This document shows, piece after piece, positions 10,001 to 17,621 of a stretch of 29,620 nucleotides of DNA (the first letter of the stretch is position 1; every line of letters starts with the position of its first letter). A program made the translations under genes and the position numbers. Under the pieces are notes generated by a model. That model ran no database searches, had not been told where the DNA came from, and saw only the letters and a list, made by a program, of their open reading frames with translations. The stretch comes from a virus, in IMG/VR virus record IMGVR_UViG_3300045119_000440, positions 1 to 29,620 of that record; one strand, 5' to 3'.

Positions 10001-10189
10001 GATCAGGCTGGAAGCACTCTTTACAATGTGACTGTCATTGGGAGTGACATCGTTATTCGAGACAGGAGGATTGACGACCTGATCTTTCGCGGTAAATTTT
10101 CGAGCAGAACTCCTCGTGGTCCGAGAAATGTGAGGATGAGACGAACCGATCGCGAGGTCAGTCCTCAGGTTTGATCTTTTTCTCGACAT
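7052..10189 (-). CDS. Giant virion structural protein with about five tandem FN3-like domains
   Basis: This 1045-residue protein is the largest in the window. ATG 10189 lies two bases after the upstream stop, and AAGGA about nine bases before it serves as ribosome binding site. The first 180 residues are Ser-rich with basic patches and look disordered. From about residue 395 onwards FN3-like units follow one another, each ending in the pattern Y-x-Y-x-[IV]-x-[ST]-V-D-x-x-G-N: YRYYIVTVDKNMNES, FEYRVYSVDVFGNKSE (near 555), YQYQIFGVDRFGNRT (near 695), YQYRVQAFSSG (near 830) and YVYRIKSVSVDGNS (near 960). This repeat is visible directly. The likely role is a long modular spacer or adhesin on the tail or baseplate. 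The very regular strand pattern points to duplication within the gene, but the DNA repeats have diverged. Confidence 0.85.
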   Translation of the reverse strand: MSRKRSNLRTDLAIGSSHPHISRTTRSSARKFTAKDQVVNPPVSNNDVTPNDSHIVKSASSLISLSSAAISISSVARDALKSARKMLSDPTSIVNQPNAQAPSTKSSFSQNDLLISQRVFSDSALKRSSPENSTQSELISRVIPGLVKSSTGAFLPTEQQTNNRSPINSSISDIDHISVQIDKKAGVLDSFIGKITFSLPRAAVASGDIKAVRIFRSEIIDPPMFRDLARISIYGMERIRADSNRFCIRNDDSLSILEKKFEESGVPNSVSQLIPLDSFRNVRVGTDFDSTGSIPQLVSVPVVGDTRIVKDVAPYLDSTKFSTLDRSVANDLLSLRNIQLRNSGSLGRTQLDQIRIGSNMVMSSRTSVGQLRQIQNNVSSTSFSDNPGNSQDFKQIAFISPSRISGRVIGDFVEYSHNDFSILYGRGYRYYIVTVDKNMNESVRSRIVQVVIDGLRIPEFPKSVTAQIVNKFVSLNCSVDDQLVEKFEIYRREIGEREDVSMISNVISDASGFSTNVVSSNRMQNGFIQIGEAVNIGGSIGGTFYDKTVQVGKSFEYRVYSVDVFGNKSEAPRQVSVFVPDKSGKSVQLRKPVLLAEVDVSTGNCRLLFRCDDDRVESLFLSRRNLTTKQHAFTPPRQVNELISGNPRSPQDRKRFEGVHLSDDSNKTWNGMFERQDSDTVFIDSTVQIDHTYQYQIFGVDRFGNRTPFEFSRKIFINNQTVVNSPLNLSGTIIHDGSGSISGVSLKWIDGNVNLSSEDLLGNRDTLSANSIRTLFQISRRRSDLDHWEDFPMIDSASFFDPISQSGSQAPNFRPEYLNLNRSYQYRVQAFSSGAFISNSSFPFSVSLEAPVKTPLNFRARPSDSRVRPFYVMLGWDTDIDSGVIDHWEIERAEINNFAAARLNSRNPLSFQKLNFKQFRTVFRESSRFSSRTTDNDRMTSPVFGEHHYMDTQIAFGNSYVYRIKSVSVDGNSISDWAYRGIKVTSDLFERKQASILSDDEKQDLFSNFSPSVSTIDSSIVKKSSSYSLVPGFSSPFSTVQKGVI

Positions 10190-10191
10190 GA

Positions 10192-10833
10192 TTACGGTTC
10201 CTTGAAGATAAGATCTTCATCGAAAGAGATCTGATTGCTAAGATCCCTGTTCGAACTTGAATCAGAAAATCCATCGCTGCCAGATGTCAGGACCTTGATC
10301 AGGAAACCATCAGACCTATGATCTGGAGGAAATCCATCATGACTAAGTGTGATGCTCTCTGCGGATGAATCAGACCTCACATAACCCCGATCGAACGGTC
10401 CTAGTTGCTGAGAGACGTTTCCCATCAGATCACGCTTGATAAGAAGATCAAACAGTTTCGATTGATCGACAGTGAGACTCAAGTCGCTGCCTGAGCTTGA
10501 CACGAGCACCATCGTCGGTAAACGAGTCTGGCCGTGCGGCATGGTAAAGATCGGTTTTCTGACATTCGTGAGATCTTGACCCCTGTGATCTAACGGACGG
10601 TATCCCGTCACAGCCTCTGTGATCAGAGAGTTCTCGATCTGATCAGAAATCGAAGAACTCAACGTAGCAGAGTCCATGGTACCACTCTGTGAGATGTACG
10701 GAGTGTAATCAATCTCATCATCAAAAGGAGCCCAGTACATGAAATTCAGCTTTCCCAATGAGAGCTGAGATTTTCCAAGACCTGTCAAGATGAGATCGAC
10801 AACTCGATTATTCTTGTCTAGAAAACCAGCCAT
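10192..10833 (-). CDS. Virion structural protein, paralogue of the DDEIDY-module protein
   Basis: This 213-residue protein starts at ATG 10833. It begins MAGFLDKNNRVVDLILTGLG and continues to PFDDEIDYTPYIS, which parallels the GFMDNSG...VLTDEGR...FGDDEIDY start of the protein at 2075-2791. The two genes flank the three FN3-containing genes. The C-terminal half (about 120-213) is acidic and Ser-rich, ending SNQISFDEDLIFKEP. The function is unknown. The shared N-terminal module may dock these proteins onto a common baseplate partner, which is inference. Spacing to the downstream gene is only two bases, so translation is probably coupled. Confidence 0.75.
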   Translation of the reverse strand: MAGFLDKNNRVVDLILTGLGKSQLSLGKLNFMYWAPFDDEIDYTPYISQSGTMDSATLSSSISDQIENSLITEAVTGYRPLDHRGQDLTNVRKPIFTMPHGQTRLPTMVLVSSSGSDLSLTVDQSKLFDLLIKRDLMGNVSQQLGPFDRGYVRSDSSAESITLSHDGFPPDHRSDGFLIKVLTSGSDGFSDSSSNRDLSNQISFDEDLIFKEP

Positions 10834-10864
10834 CTGATAAATGGTCCCGTCTTTCGTATTTCGA

Positions 10865-13063
10865 TCAAGAAGATCCCGATGTAATCACGTCGAATGAGTC
10901 AAGCAGGTCCGACGCTCTGTCGATAGATGTCTTAAAATATTGACTTCTGTTCAGCGTCGATCTCAGATCTTGAGCTGGAGATCCATTCTGAGATCTCCTG
11001 AGGACAAAGTCCAAAAAGTTTCGACTGTTAGAAATCTCGTCGTCGTCGAACGGAGAGAATGAAGGACTGACACCAGATCCGGATGAAAGAGGAATGTACG
11101 GCGTTCCGAATTCATTTTTCAAAAAGAATGACCTGGATCCGCTCAATGAACTTGACAAAGATCCCGTGATCTGAGAAAATACGGCGAACGAGTCTGATGC
11201 ACGTCCCGGATCGTCTGTGATTCCGACAGATCGTCCGTACTCTTCTTTTTCCTTGACATACACGTAATTGATCCCTATGTCGAAGTTCGCCGTTCCTGAG
11301 ATTATCGAGACTCTCCTGAACCCCGGACGCTGTGAGACGCTTCCACCTTTCGAGAATCTCCTTCCCTTTGATGGATAAAAGCTGTCTGTTCCTCTTCCCG
11401 TGTCTATGACGAACTCAAGACGAGCCTGACGAAACCAGATTCCCTTGCCGAAGTTCACGGAACCCGCATTCGATGACATCATCAGTCGCCACTTTCCGTG
11501 CACCTCAGTCCCTCGAAGACCAGGTCGAAAGCCTATGGTGTTGTTGGACGACAGTAGAGACGGAAAAGGATTCGGAGTGAGTGAAGGATCGAGGTAATCA
11601 AAGACCTTCCTAGAGTACACATCCTCAAGAAGAGGATACACTGGCTTGATCGTAACAGGTCCCAACTGAGAACCTGTCGTCGGAAACTCATTGACATTCG
11701 CAGATCCCCCTGGCCCACTGAGCCATCCGGGAGGAGGAGAGAGTCCCAATGAGGCAGTGAAATTCGTCGTCCCTGTGATGAATCCAGGCTTCACTCTGTT
11801 GTCGTAAAACCATGGGACAAAATTTCCAGCGACAGAAGTGTGATGATTCGTCAGTGAACCTGCGAAATTATCAGAAAAAGAAGGAATCGGATATCCCTCG
11901 ATCGCATACATGACAGCGTTCGGAGCAGAAGCTGATAAGGCAGAGATGTTGTTCGTCGCACTTCCCAACAGTGATCCTGTCGATTTTCCTGGTCCCAACT
12001 CATCGGCTGATGCATAGAGACGATCCAGATGATGAGGATTCGGAACTACCGAATTATCGCAAAAGACAGTCCTCATATCCATGTCCGAATCCCAAGTAGC
12101 GTAGAAAGGATCGAACGAATCGGATTGAGATATGAATCCAATGACGGGAACTCCACCAGAGAATGAATATCCGATACTAAAATCAGAGGTGACTGTCCTT
12201 CCCTGCCAGAGTAAATATGAACTTCTCAAAAGCTCAGGAATGGCGACATTATGTCCACTATAAGGTGCAAATCCCTTAGCTTCCATACTGTTCCAGAAAG
12301 GATGGGCAGAATAAAAATTGACATTAGGAGATCTCAGAGCGAGAGAAATAGCTCCAAGTCCGCAAAGAGTCGGTGATGCTCCTATTCCCGACGTTCCTGA
12401 CGACACACGGACATCATGAATGAACTCGACCCACACTCTGATATCTCTGATCTTTCCGTACTCAGCAACGTCAAAATCAAAGAATGCAGGAAAATCGATG
12501 CTTGTGTCAAAATATGAACCTGATGTCGCAGTGAAGAATGTCCTTCCAGGAACTCCAGAGCTACCGTTGGGATCAGCGTTTGGACCGTAAGTATACGGAT
12601 TTGATTGAGAAACAGAGGCGGTCGGAAGATTGGCAGAAGCTGAGAGCTTGTATGTCAACTTCAAGAAACGCGACTGCTTCGAGTAGTATGAAGATGCCGA
12701 AGCAGGGACGGCGGTCATCTCTAGAGCAAGAGAACCCGATGAGAAAGTGTTGAGCCTACTGACCTCATGATCTGAGGACGAAAAAGGAGGGATGACGAAT
12801 CCATCCTTACGACCGATCTGAAACCTAGTCCAAGAAGGAGGTGTCGCAAGCTGTTGCGGAAAAGATGCTGTCAAAGAACCAGAGATCCATTGATCGGGAG
12901 CTTCTCCCACATCAGCTCTCAACGCCTCTCCTCTCAGGAGACGAGAGTACAATCGTCGCTGAACCTTTCGTCGAATATTCATGCTTCCCGAGAGATCAAA
13001 TGACGACGTCGGCGCCGCCATAAGATCTGAGCTCAGATCAAAGATCGAAACATTGTCAGGCAT
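10865..13063 (-). CDS. Ser-rich virion protein with proprotein-convertase P-domain-like fold
   Basis: This 732-residue protein starts at ATG 13063 with GGAG nine bases upstream. Ser is very frequent (15 in the first 100 residues). From about residue 180 the sequence resembles the P (Homo B) domain of proprotein convertases. RDIRVWVEFIHDVRV then ISLALRSPNVNF match the usual I-x-H...DL-x-I-x-L-x-SP strand pair. HGKWRLMMSSNAG near 523, followed by WFRQARLEFVID, matches the closing G-x-W-x-L...L-x-F pattern. If this is right, more than 200 residues are inserted between the two halves. P-domains in secreted and phage proteins are generally non-catalytic beta-sandwiches. No protease catalytic domain is present here. 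An adhesin or fibre role is inferred. A divergent jelly-roll is the main alternative. Confidence 0.75.
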   Translation of the reverse strand: MPDNVSIFDLSSDLMAAPTSSFDLSGSMNIRRKVQRRLYSRLLRGEALRADVGEAPDQWISGSLTASFPQQLATPPSWTRFQIGRKDGFVIPPFSSSDHEVSRLNTFSSGSLALEMTAVPASASSYYSKQSRFLKLTYKLSASANLPTASVSQSNPYTYGPNADPNGSSGVPGRTFFTATSGSYFDTSIDFPAFFDFDVAEYGKIRDIRVWVEFIHDVRVSSGTSGIGASPTLCGLGAISLALRSPNVNFYSAHPFWNSMEAKGFAPYSGHNVAIPELLRSSYLLWQGRTVTSDFSIGYSFSGGVPVIGFISQSDSFDPFYATWDSDMDMRTVFCDNSVVPNPHHLDRLYASADELGPGKSTGSLLGSATNNISALSASAPNAVMYAIEGYPIPSFSDNFAGSLTNHHTSVAGNFVPWFYDNRVKPGFITGTTNFTASLGLSPPPGWLSGPGGSANVNEFPTTGSQLGPVTIKPVYPLLEDVYSRKVFDYLDPSLTPNPFPSLLSSNNTIGFRPGLRGTEVHGKWRLMMSSNAGSVNFGKGIWFRQARLEFVIDTGRGTDSFYPSKGRRFSKGGSVSQRPGFRRVSIISGTANFDIGINYVYVKEKEEYGRSVGITDDPGRASDSFAVFSQITGSLSSSLSGSRSFFLKNEFGTPYIPLSSGSGVSPSFSPFDDDEISNSRNFLDFVLRRSQNGSPAQDLRSTLNRSQYFKTSIDRASDLLDSFDVITSGSS

Positions 13064-13084
13064 TGAAACTATCTCCGATGAAGC

Positions 13085-14704
13085 TCATGAGGACGGAGGC
13101 AAGAAGGGAGCGATTGAGGACGAGATCAGATTTGTGATCTTCTGATATCCCTGATCATTGGGAGTAAAACTTCCTGAAGTCACATCGGATGAATTCAGGT
13201 TCTCAAACACAGGAATGTATATACATGGTTTTCCTGCCATCGTCTTCGCGCTAAGAAGGGGCGGAAGGGCGGAAGCAAAATTAACAGTGGCAGTTTGAGC
13301 GGTGGAATTTCCATCATTTCTGGTCGGCAGACTCGCTACCAAACAAAGTTGGACAGAGTTCACGGCAAAACACTGATCGATCTGAGCACTTATGTCACTA
13401 ATCATGAGTGATGCATCTCTGAATGGAGCGTCGTTACACCCCTCGAACAGAATGCAGATGTTCGGTATGAGATTGTTCACGTTATTTATCACAGTTGAAG
13501 TGACATCAGAGATGATCAGGCCCTGACCTCCTACGAATTGAGGCCTCGGTGTGTTTCCAGAGAGCATGTCTCCTAATGGACGAAGACTCCATGGTCTAAA
13601 GGCATTCCACAGCTGACCACGATATCCGAGAGAAAGGTATAGAGATCCCGATCCTCCGATTCCCACCGTCAGATCGTCTCCGCAGTACATGACCCGAGTA
13701 CTCATCCTGTATCTATTCACGAAATAAGACTCGATCTGCGAAGGAAGTGGAGCTGCTGATCCTGTGTAGATGAGTGTCTCGACGATGCTTCCACTCATGA
13801 ACCACTGCTCGAGTGTAGCATGTCCTCCCAGGGAAATACGATCAAGGGAACCTGATCCGACATTTCCCGACACCTGACCCGTGAAAAGTTTCGAAAGAGA
13901 TCCTGAACCGTTGAAGATTCCTGTCACAATCTCCCATTGTCCAGCATCAGTATTCGTGAACTGACCCGTGTTCAATGTCGTAGATCCGACCAGGTTGATC
14001 GACTGTGTCTGAATCAAGAATCGAGAATTTGCAGATGAAAACAACGTAGAGAACGATGCTGTGTTTATATTGTTCTTGTAGAGCATGCCATACGTCCAAG
14101 GCATACTGCCCGTGCTTCCTGTAGGAAACGCGGAAGATCGCAACACATCATCGACTCCATCGAATCTCACTCCTGATTTTAGGTTCAACTGCGGGCTGTC
14201 GACGACAAGCCTGAATGTCGGACGCTTAGAACCGCTCGCCTGGGTGATGTTCGACGCGGTTCCCAAGGATCCTAGGTTCTTCCAAGTAGTGATCGACCCA
14301 CTGTCAACGAGGGTCAAGTTGTTCTGACCATCGATGTTCTGAGCATCAAACCAGATGAAAGGAGATCCTGGAGGAGCGGACGATGTAACAGAGGAGGTGA
14401 CCGGAGGAATGGGACCCCCTCCTGTGAAAGAGAAGACTGGATTTCCATATGCATCCACAGACCTCGCATCATAGTGCCTCAAGGAGGTTGGCACCTTGAT
14501 TTTTCGAAGATCATTTCCTCTGAATACGACAACCCCCGAGTTATTCGAACGATCAGATGGATCGCTAGAAGGAGACATCACTCCATTGACATGAAAAATT
14601 TGGGAGCCGAAGACAACGACGTTATCGGCACGCCCGGCTGGAACATTGGCGAACTTTATCCCCCGAGCAAACTGCAACTTCTTGGGATTCGTGAATTGAC
14701 TCAT
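13085..14704 (-). CDS. Tail adhesin: LamG-like domain plus degenerate SGNH-hydrolase-like domain
   Basis: This 539-residue protein starts at ATG 14704, overlapping the upstream stop by four bases (ATGA). Residues about 115-330 look like a LamG-type lectin (FIWFDAQNIDG, WKNLGSLG, GVRFDGVDDVLRSS). From residue 338 the order of motifs follows SGNH/GDSL esterases: MYCGDDLTVG at 339-348, GYRGQLWNAF at 360, FVGGQG at 390, FEGCNDAP with Gly422-x-Asn424-Asp425, and TPNDQGYQKI at the C-terminus. The nucleophile position reads Asp344 instead of Ser (the DNA is GGA GAC GAT). The usual D-G-x-H-P before the final helix reads G-S-F-T-P (Gly511, Thr514), so the Ser/Asp/His triad seems absent. It may therefore bind rather than cleave acetylated glycans. 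The fold assignment is fairly confident; loss of activity is inferred from an alignment made by eye. Confidence 0.85.
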   Translation of the reverse strand: MSQFTNPKKLQFARGIKFANVPAGRADNVVVFGSQIFHVNGVMSPSSDPSDRSNNSGVVVFRGNDLRKIKVPTSLRHYDARSVDAYGNPVFSFTGGGPIPPVTSSVTSSAPPGSPFIWFDAQNIDGQNNLTLVDSGSITTWKNLGSLGTASNITQASGSKRPTFRLVVDSPQLNLKSGVRFDGVDDVLRSSAFPTGSTGSMPWTYGMLYKNNINTASFSTLFSSANSRFLIQTQSINLVGSTTLNTGQFTNTDAGQWEIVTGIFNGSGSLSKLFTGQVSGNVGSGSLDRISLGGHATLEQWFMSGSIVETLIYTGSAAPLPSQIESYFVNRYRMSTRVMYCGDDLTVGIGGSGSLYLSLGYRGQLWNAFRPWSLRPLGDMLSGNTPRPQFVGGQGLIISDVTSTVINNVNNLIPNICILFEGCNDAPFRDASLMISDISAQIDQCFAVNSVQLCLVASLPTRNDGNSTAQTATVNFASALPPLLSAKTMAGKPCIYIPVFENLNSSDVTSGSFTPNDQGYQKITNLISSSIAPFLPPSS

Positions 14705-17619
14705 GTTCTTATGTAGACCTGGATGACACCTTCAGGTTGAAATGGAGCCTGCTGACGACGATAATTCCATTGCAACTTAGGACGCTCGAGCATGTGACTC
14801 TCGATGACGAACTCATCTCCCAAAAACACAGTACGAGCAGGAATGAGTCTCCTGACCATGTCGAGAAACGATCTGTCAAAAAATTCCAGCATATCAGAGA
14901 ATACCCTGAAATTCAATCTTCCCTGCAGTCGTCTGAAGTAGTTGAATCTCAATATTTCGAGATCATGATATGTCGCTCTGAACCTGTTCACAGGAAGACC
15001 TATCGCAATATTAAAATCATCCATCGTCGAGATGATCTGAGATATGTCCTCGTTCAATGCATCGATCATACCAAACTCGAGAGAAAGGACCCTGTTATCG
15101 AGGAAAGCATCCCCCGGATCAGGAGACGACGAATCAAAGACTCTCACTTTCTCTTCGTTCCATCCCAGGTCAGGAGCTGCGATGTAGTTGTAATCAAGCA
15201 AAAATCGAGTGAACGGGATCGAATCGTGCAAGAATCCAGAACCTGTTCCCCACAGATTGTGGGCGCTGTAGTCGTAGATATTCGTAAAGCTTCCCGATCC
15301 ATCGGCGGTCAGTCCCTCGTTCAATCTCCAGTGCAAAGCAAGATCATTTGACCCTTGAAACTCCTCTGTGCCGTAGCTCTGGAAGTTGAGAGCATGATCG
15401 TCGAGTTCAGCATCGCTTAGTGCTTGATTCCACACTCTCATCTCTTGAACCCACATCTGGGTTGGAGTCGATCCCGAGGCTCCCATCGTCATCGTTAGAC
15501 TCAATGAACTAGAGATAGATCCAGAGACGATCGTCTGGGTCCTGAACCTCTTCGAGACAGCGTCATCGTCGATCGATCTCACATCGATGAAAAATGACGA
15601 TGACGCTGGGTCTCTCAAAAATGAGACATTATACCACTCATTGTCAAATATGTTCGCCCCGGAAAGGATCACTGTCCCTTCTGAGCTAGACATGATCAGC
15701 GATCCTGTTTGAGATCCCAACGCATTCTTCAGAAATGACATCTGATAGGACTGGGAAGCATTCCCTTTGAGAGACCAGATGAGACCACCCGACAATGTCG
15801 CAGGCATCTCGAGTGTTCCCGTTGTCGGAAATTTCACACGTGATTCTACCGTGTTGAAAGATGATGAAAATGAAGGTGAGACGATATGAGATCCAGTGAA
15901 TGAACCAGATCCCAACTGTACGGTAAACACACTCTTCTGAGAATTGATCCGATTTGTCGAAATCCCGACGATCGGTTTAAATCCAAACTCTTTCAATTTC
16001 ACAAAGTTCTTATTGACCCCGTAAATCCTCAAGAGCGACTCGACGCTCTCTCTCGTTCCTTTTGTCTTGTAGAGATATACGAGATTGATGAGGGTCCTCT
16101 TCCAAAATTCGTTCTTGATCTGAAAGAGTTTTGTGTCTATCTCCCTGTTCGCTTCAGTGTTATGAAGAACATTTTTCCCCAAGATGTACTGGGAAGCATC
16201 AGCGCTCAGGAAGTTTGCCGTAAACTCCCAGCCGAATTGTTTTCCGATGTCTTCGAGCAAAGCATCGGGAGTCTGATCAAACTCTCCGTACTTGCTCCTC
16301 AAGACAAAGATCGTCTGATCTATCCTTGTCTTGATTTCATCAAAATTTCTAGCAAGTATGTAGATAAATTTCTCGAGAACGTCAGTGTTCTTCAGTTGTT
16401 CCAACTGAAAGAGCTGGCTAGGCAACATGCGTGTGATGATGTTGTCGTTCGATCGATCATAAGCACTCCCCGACGCTTGCTGAACTGAGATCAGCGCTTG
16501 GATCTCGGGAGAATCGAAAGAGAGGATGGGATCAGGATCTTCAAAAGGTACGAGAGATCCCGAAGCTCTCATCGCTGGATAATATCCGAAGATCCTTCCA
16601 TTCAATCGGTGGCCCGAATAATCGAGAACGATATTGGAATTAGTGGGAGACGAACCTGTCTCATTGAACCTCCAGAGCGCGGTCAAGTTTCGCTGGGAAA
16701 AGATCTTGCAGTTGAAACTTGAGCTGATGTCGAATACGGAGAGCGGGACATTCCAGATCCTGACATTGTCGAGTGCACCGCTGAACGGTACGCAGTTCTT
16801 ACCTGAAATACTACCACTTGCGAATGAGATCTTCGTCGAACCGACGAAGATCGGTCCTGATATCCCAGAGCTCGAAGAAGAAACGAGCACAGGAAACGAT
16901 CCTATGCTACCCGTGTAGATGAACGAGAAAGGAGTGGAAAATGACGAGTTATCGTAGACGCAAGAAAAGTAAGAAGCCGTTCCAGGATTGACGAGGGTAG
17001 AGATCTCAGTAGAATTCGATCCAGAAACCATCCTGAAATATGCCCGAGATCCTGAAAAGTATACTGAGTAACCATCACCCGAACCAGTGACCTTCTGCGC
17101 AAGCACCATCACAGCAGACGATCCTGTGAGCACTGGAGGAGGGATGCACCAGAACTCCAAAGAAAGCGAGCTAGTTCCAGGACTCAACATTCCCGTACGA
17201 GCAACGCCTGAGTCGACTCCCACGTCTTCACAAAGAATGTATGACGAAGAGATCTGAGAATCAAATCTTATGTGACCTGATCTCTTTGGCCATGTATCTA
17301 GCACATGATTCTGATATCCATCGAGATCGTCGATGAATGCCTGTCGATCTGCCCTCGTCCCGTCATAGGGATACTCGTTGAGTATCTTCTCTCCTGTTAT
17401 GTTGAAGTAATCAAGGGCAGAGTTGAAGAAGACGAAGTTCGCAAAATTCGAGTAGTCAACACGAGGGATGACCTCGCTGAATTTTCCAAACCTGTCGACG
17501 ATGTACTGCTGCTCCTCAAGTTTACTCGACAAAGAATCGAGGCTTTGGGGAGGACTAGCGACGAGCTCTTCAGGTCGTCGCAACTTCTCATCGAACAATG
17601 AAAACAGGCGATCAGACAT
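14701..17619 (-). CDS. Baseplate/tail protein I-like protein with two LamG-like domains
   Basis: This 972-residue protein starts at ATG 17619, two bases after the upstream stop. Domains read in order: an N-terminal helical part with LFDEKLRRPEELV; a LamG-like domain at about 115-320 (LSLEFWCIPPP, GALDNVRIWNVPLS, ALWRFNETG); a helical segment at about 400-540 that resembles phage tail protein I (ILARNFDEIKTRIDQ, LLEDIGKQFGWEF, LYKTKGTRESVESLLRIYG); a second LamG-like domain at about 565-790 (MWVQEMRVWNQALSDAEL, ALHWRLNEG); and a C-terminal part with FNYFRRLQGRLNF, RLIPARTVF and IESHMLERPK. The tail-I resemblance suggests attachment at the baseplate periphery, where fibres bind. It follows gp6 and the DNRLRE gene and overlaps the SGNH-like gene by four bases, so these probably form one peripheral assembly. 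Confidence 0.85.
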   Translation of the reverse strand: MSDRLFSLFDEKLRRPEELVASPPQSLDSLSSKLEEQQYIVDRFGKFSEVIPRVDYSNFANFVFFNSALDYFNITGEKILNEYPYDGTRADRQAFIDDLDGYQNHVLDTWPKRSGHIRFDSQISSSYILCEDVGVDSGVARTGMLSPGTSSLSLEFWCIPPPVLTGSSAVMVLAQKVTGSGDGYSVYFSGSRAYFRMVSGSNSTEISTLVNPGTASYFSCVYDNSSFSTPFSFIYTGSIGSFPVLVSSSSSGISGPIFVGSTKISFASGSISGKNCVPFSGALDNVRIWNVPLSVFDISSSFNCKIFSQRNLTALWRFNETGSSPTNSNIVLDYSGHRLNGRIFGYYPAMRASGSLVPFEDPDPILSFDSPEIQALISVQQASGSAYDRSNDNIITRMLPSQLFQLEQLKNTDVLEKFIYILARNFDEIKTRIDQTIFVLRSKYGEFDQTPDALLEDIGKQFGWEFTANFLSADASQYILGKNVLHNTEANREIDTKLFQIKNEFWKRTLINLVYLYKTKGTRESVESLLRIYGVNKNFVKLKEFGFKPIVGISTNRINSQKSVFTVQLGSGSFTGSHIVSPSFSSSFNTVESRVKFPTTGTLEMPATLSGGLIWSLKGNASQSYQMSFLKNALGSQTGSLIMSSSEGTVILSGANIFDNEWYNVSFLRDPASSSFFIDVRSIDDDAVSKRFRTQTIVSGSISSSLSLTMTMGASGSTPTQMWVQEMRVWNQALSDAELDDHALNFQSYGTEEFQGSNDLALHWRLNEGLTADGSGSFTNIYDYSAHNLWGTGSGFLHDSIPFTRFLLDYNYIAAPDLGWNEEKVRVFDSSSPDPGDAFLDNRVLSLEFGMIDALNEDISQIISTMDDFNIAIGLPVNRFRATYHDLEILRFNYFRRLQGRLNFRVFSDMLEFFDRSFLDMVRRLIPARTVFLGDEFVIESHMLERPKLQWNYRRQQAPFQPEGVIQVYIRT
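16828..16852. repeat. Perfect 11-bp inverted repeat, 3-nt loop, inside a coding region
   Basis: The arms GATCTTCGTCG (16828-16838) and CGACGAAGATC (16842-16852) are exact reverse complements around AAC. The repeat lies in the first LamG-like domain of the 972-residue protein. No role is known; it could fold in the mRNA. Confidence 0.6.
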
Positions 17620-17621
17620 GC

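Noticed and set aside
14060-14075. T4-late-promoter-like AATATAAAC on the minus strand
   Set aside because: It differs from TATAAATA, lies inside the LamG/SGNH gene, and no new transcript is expected there.
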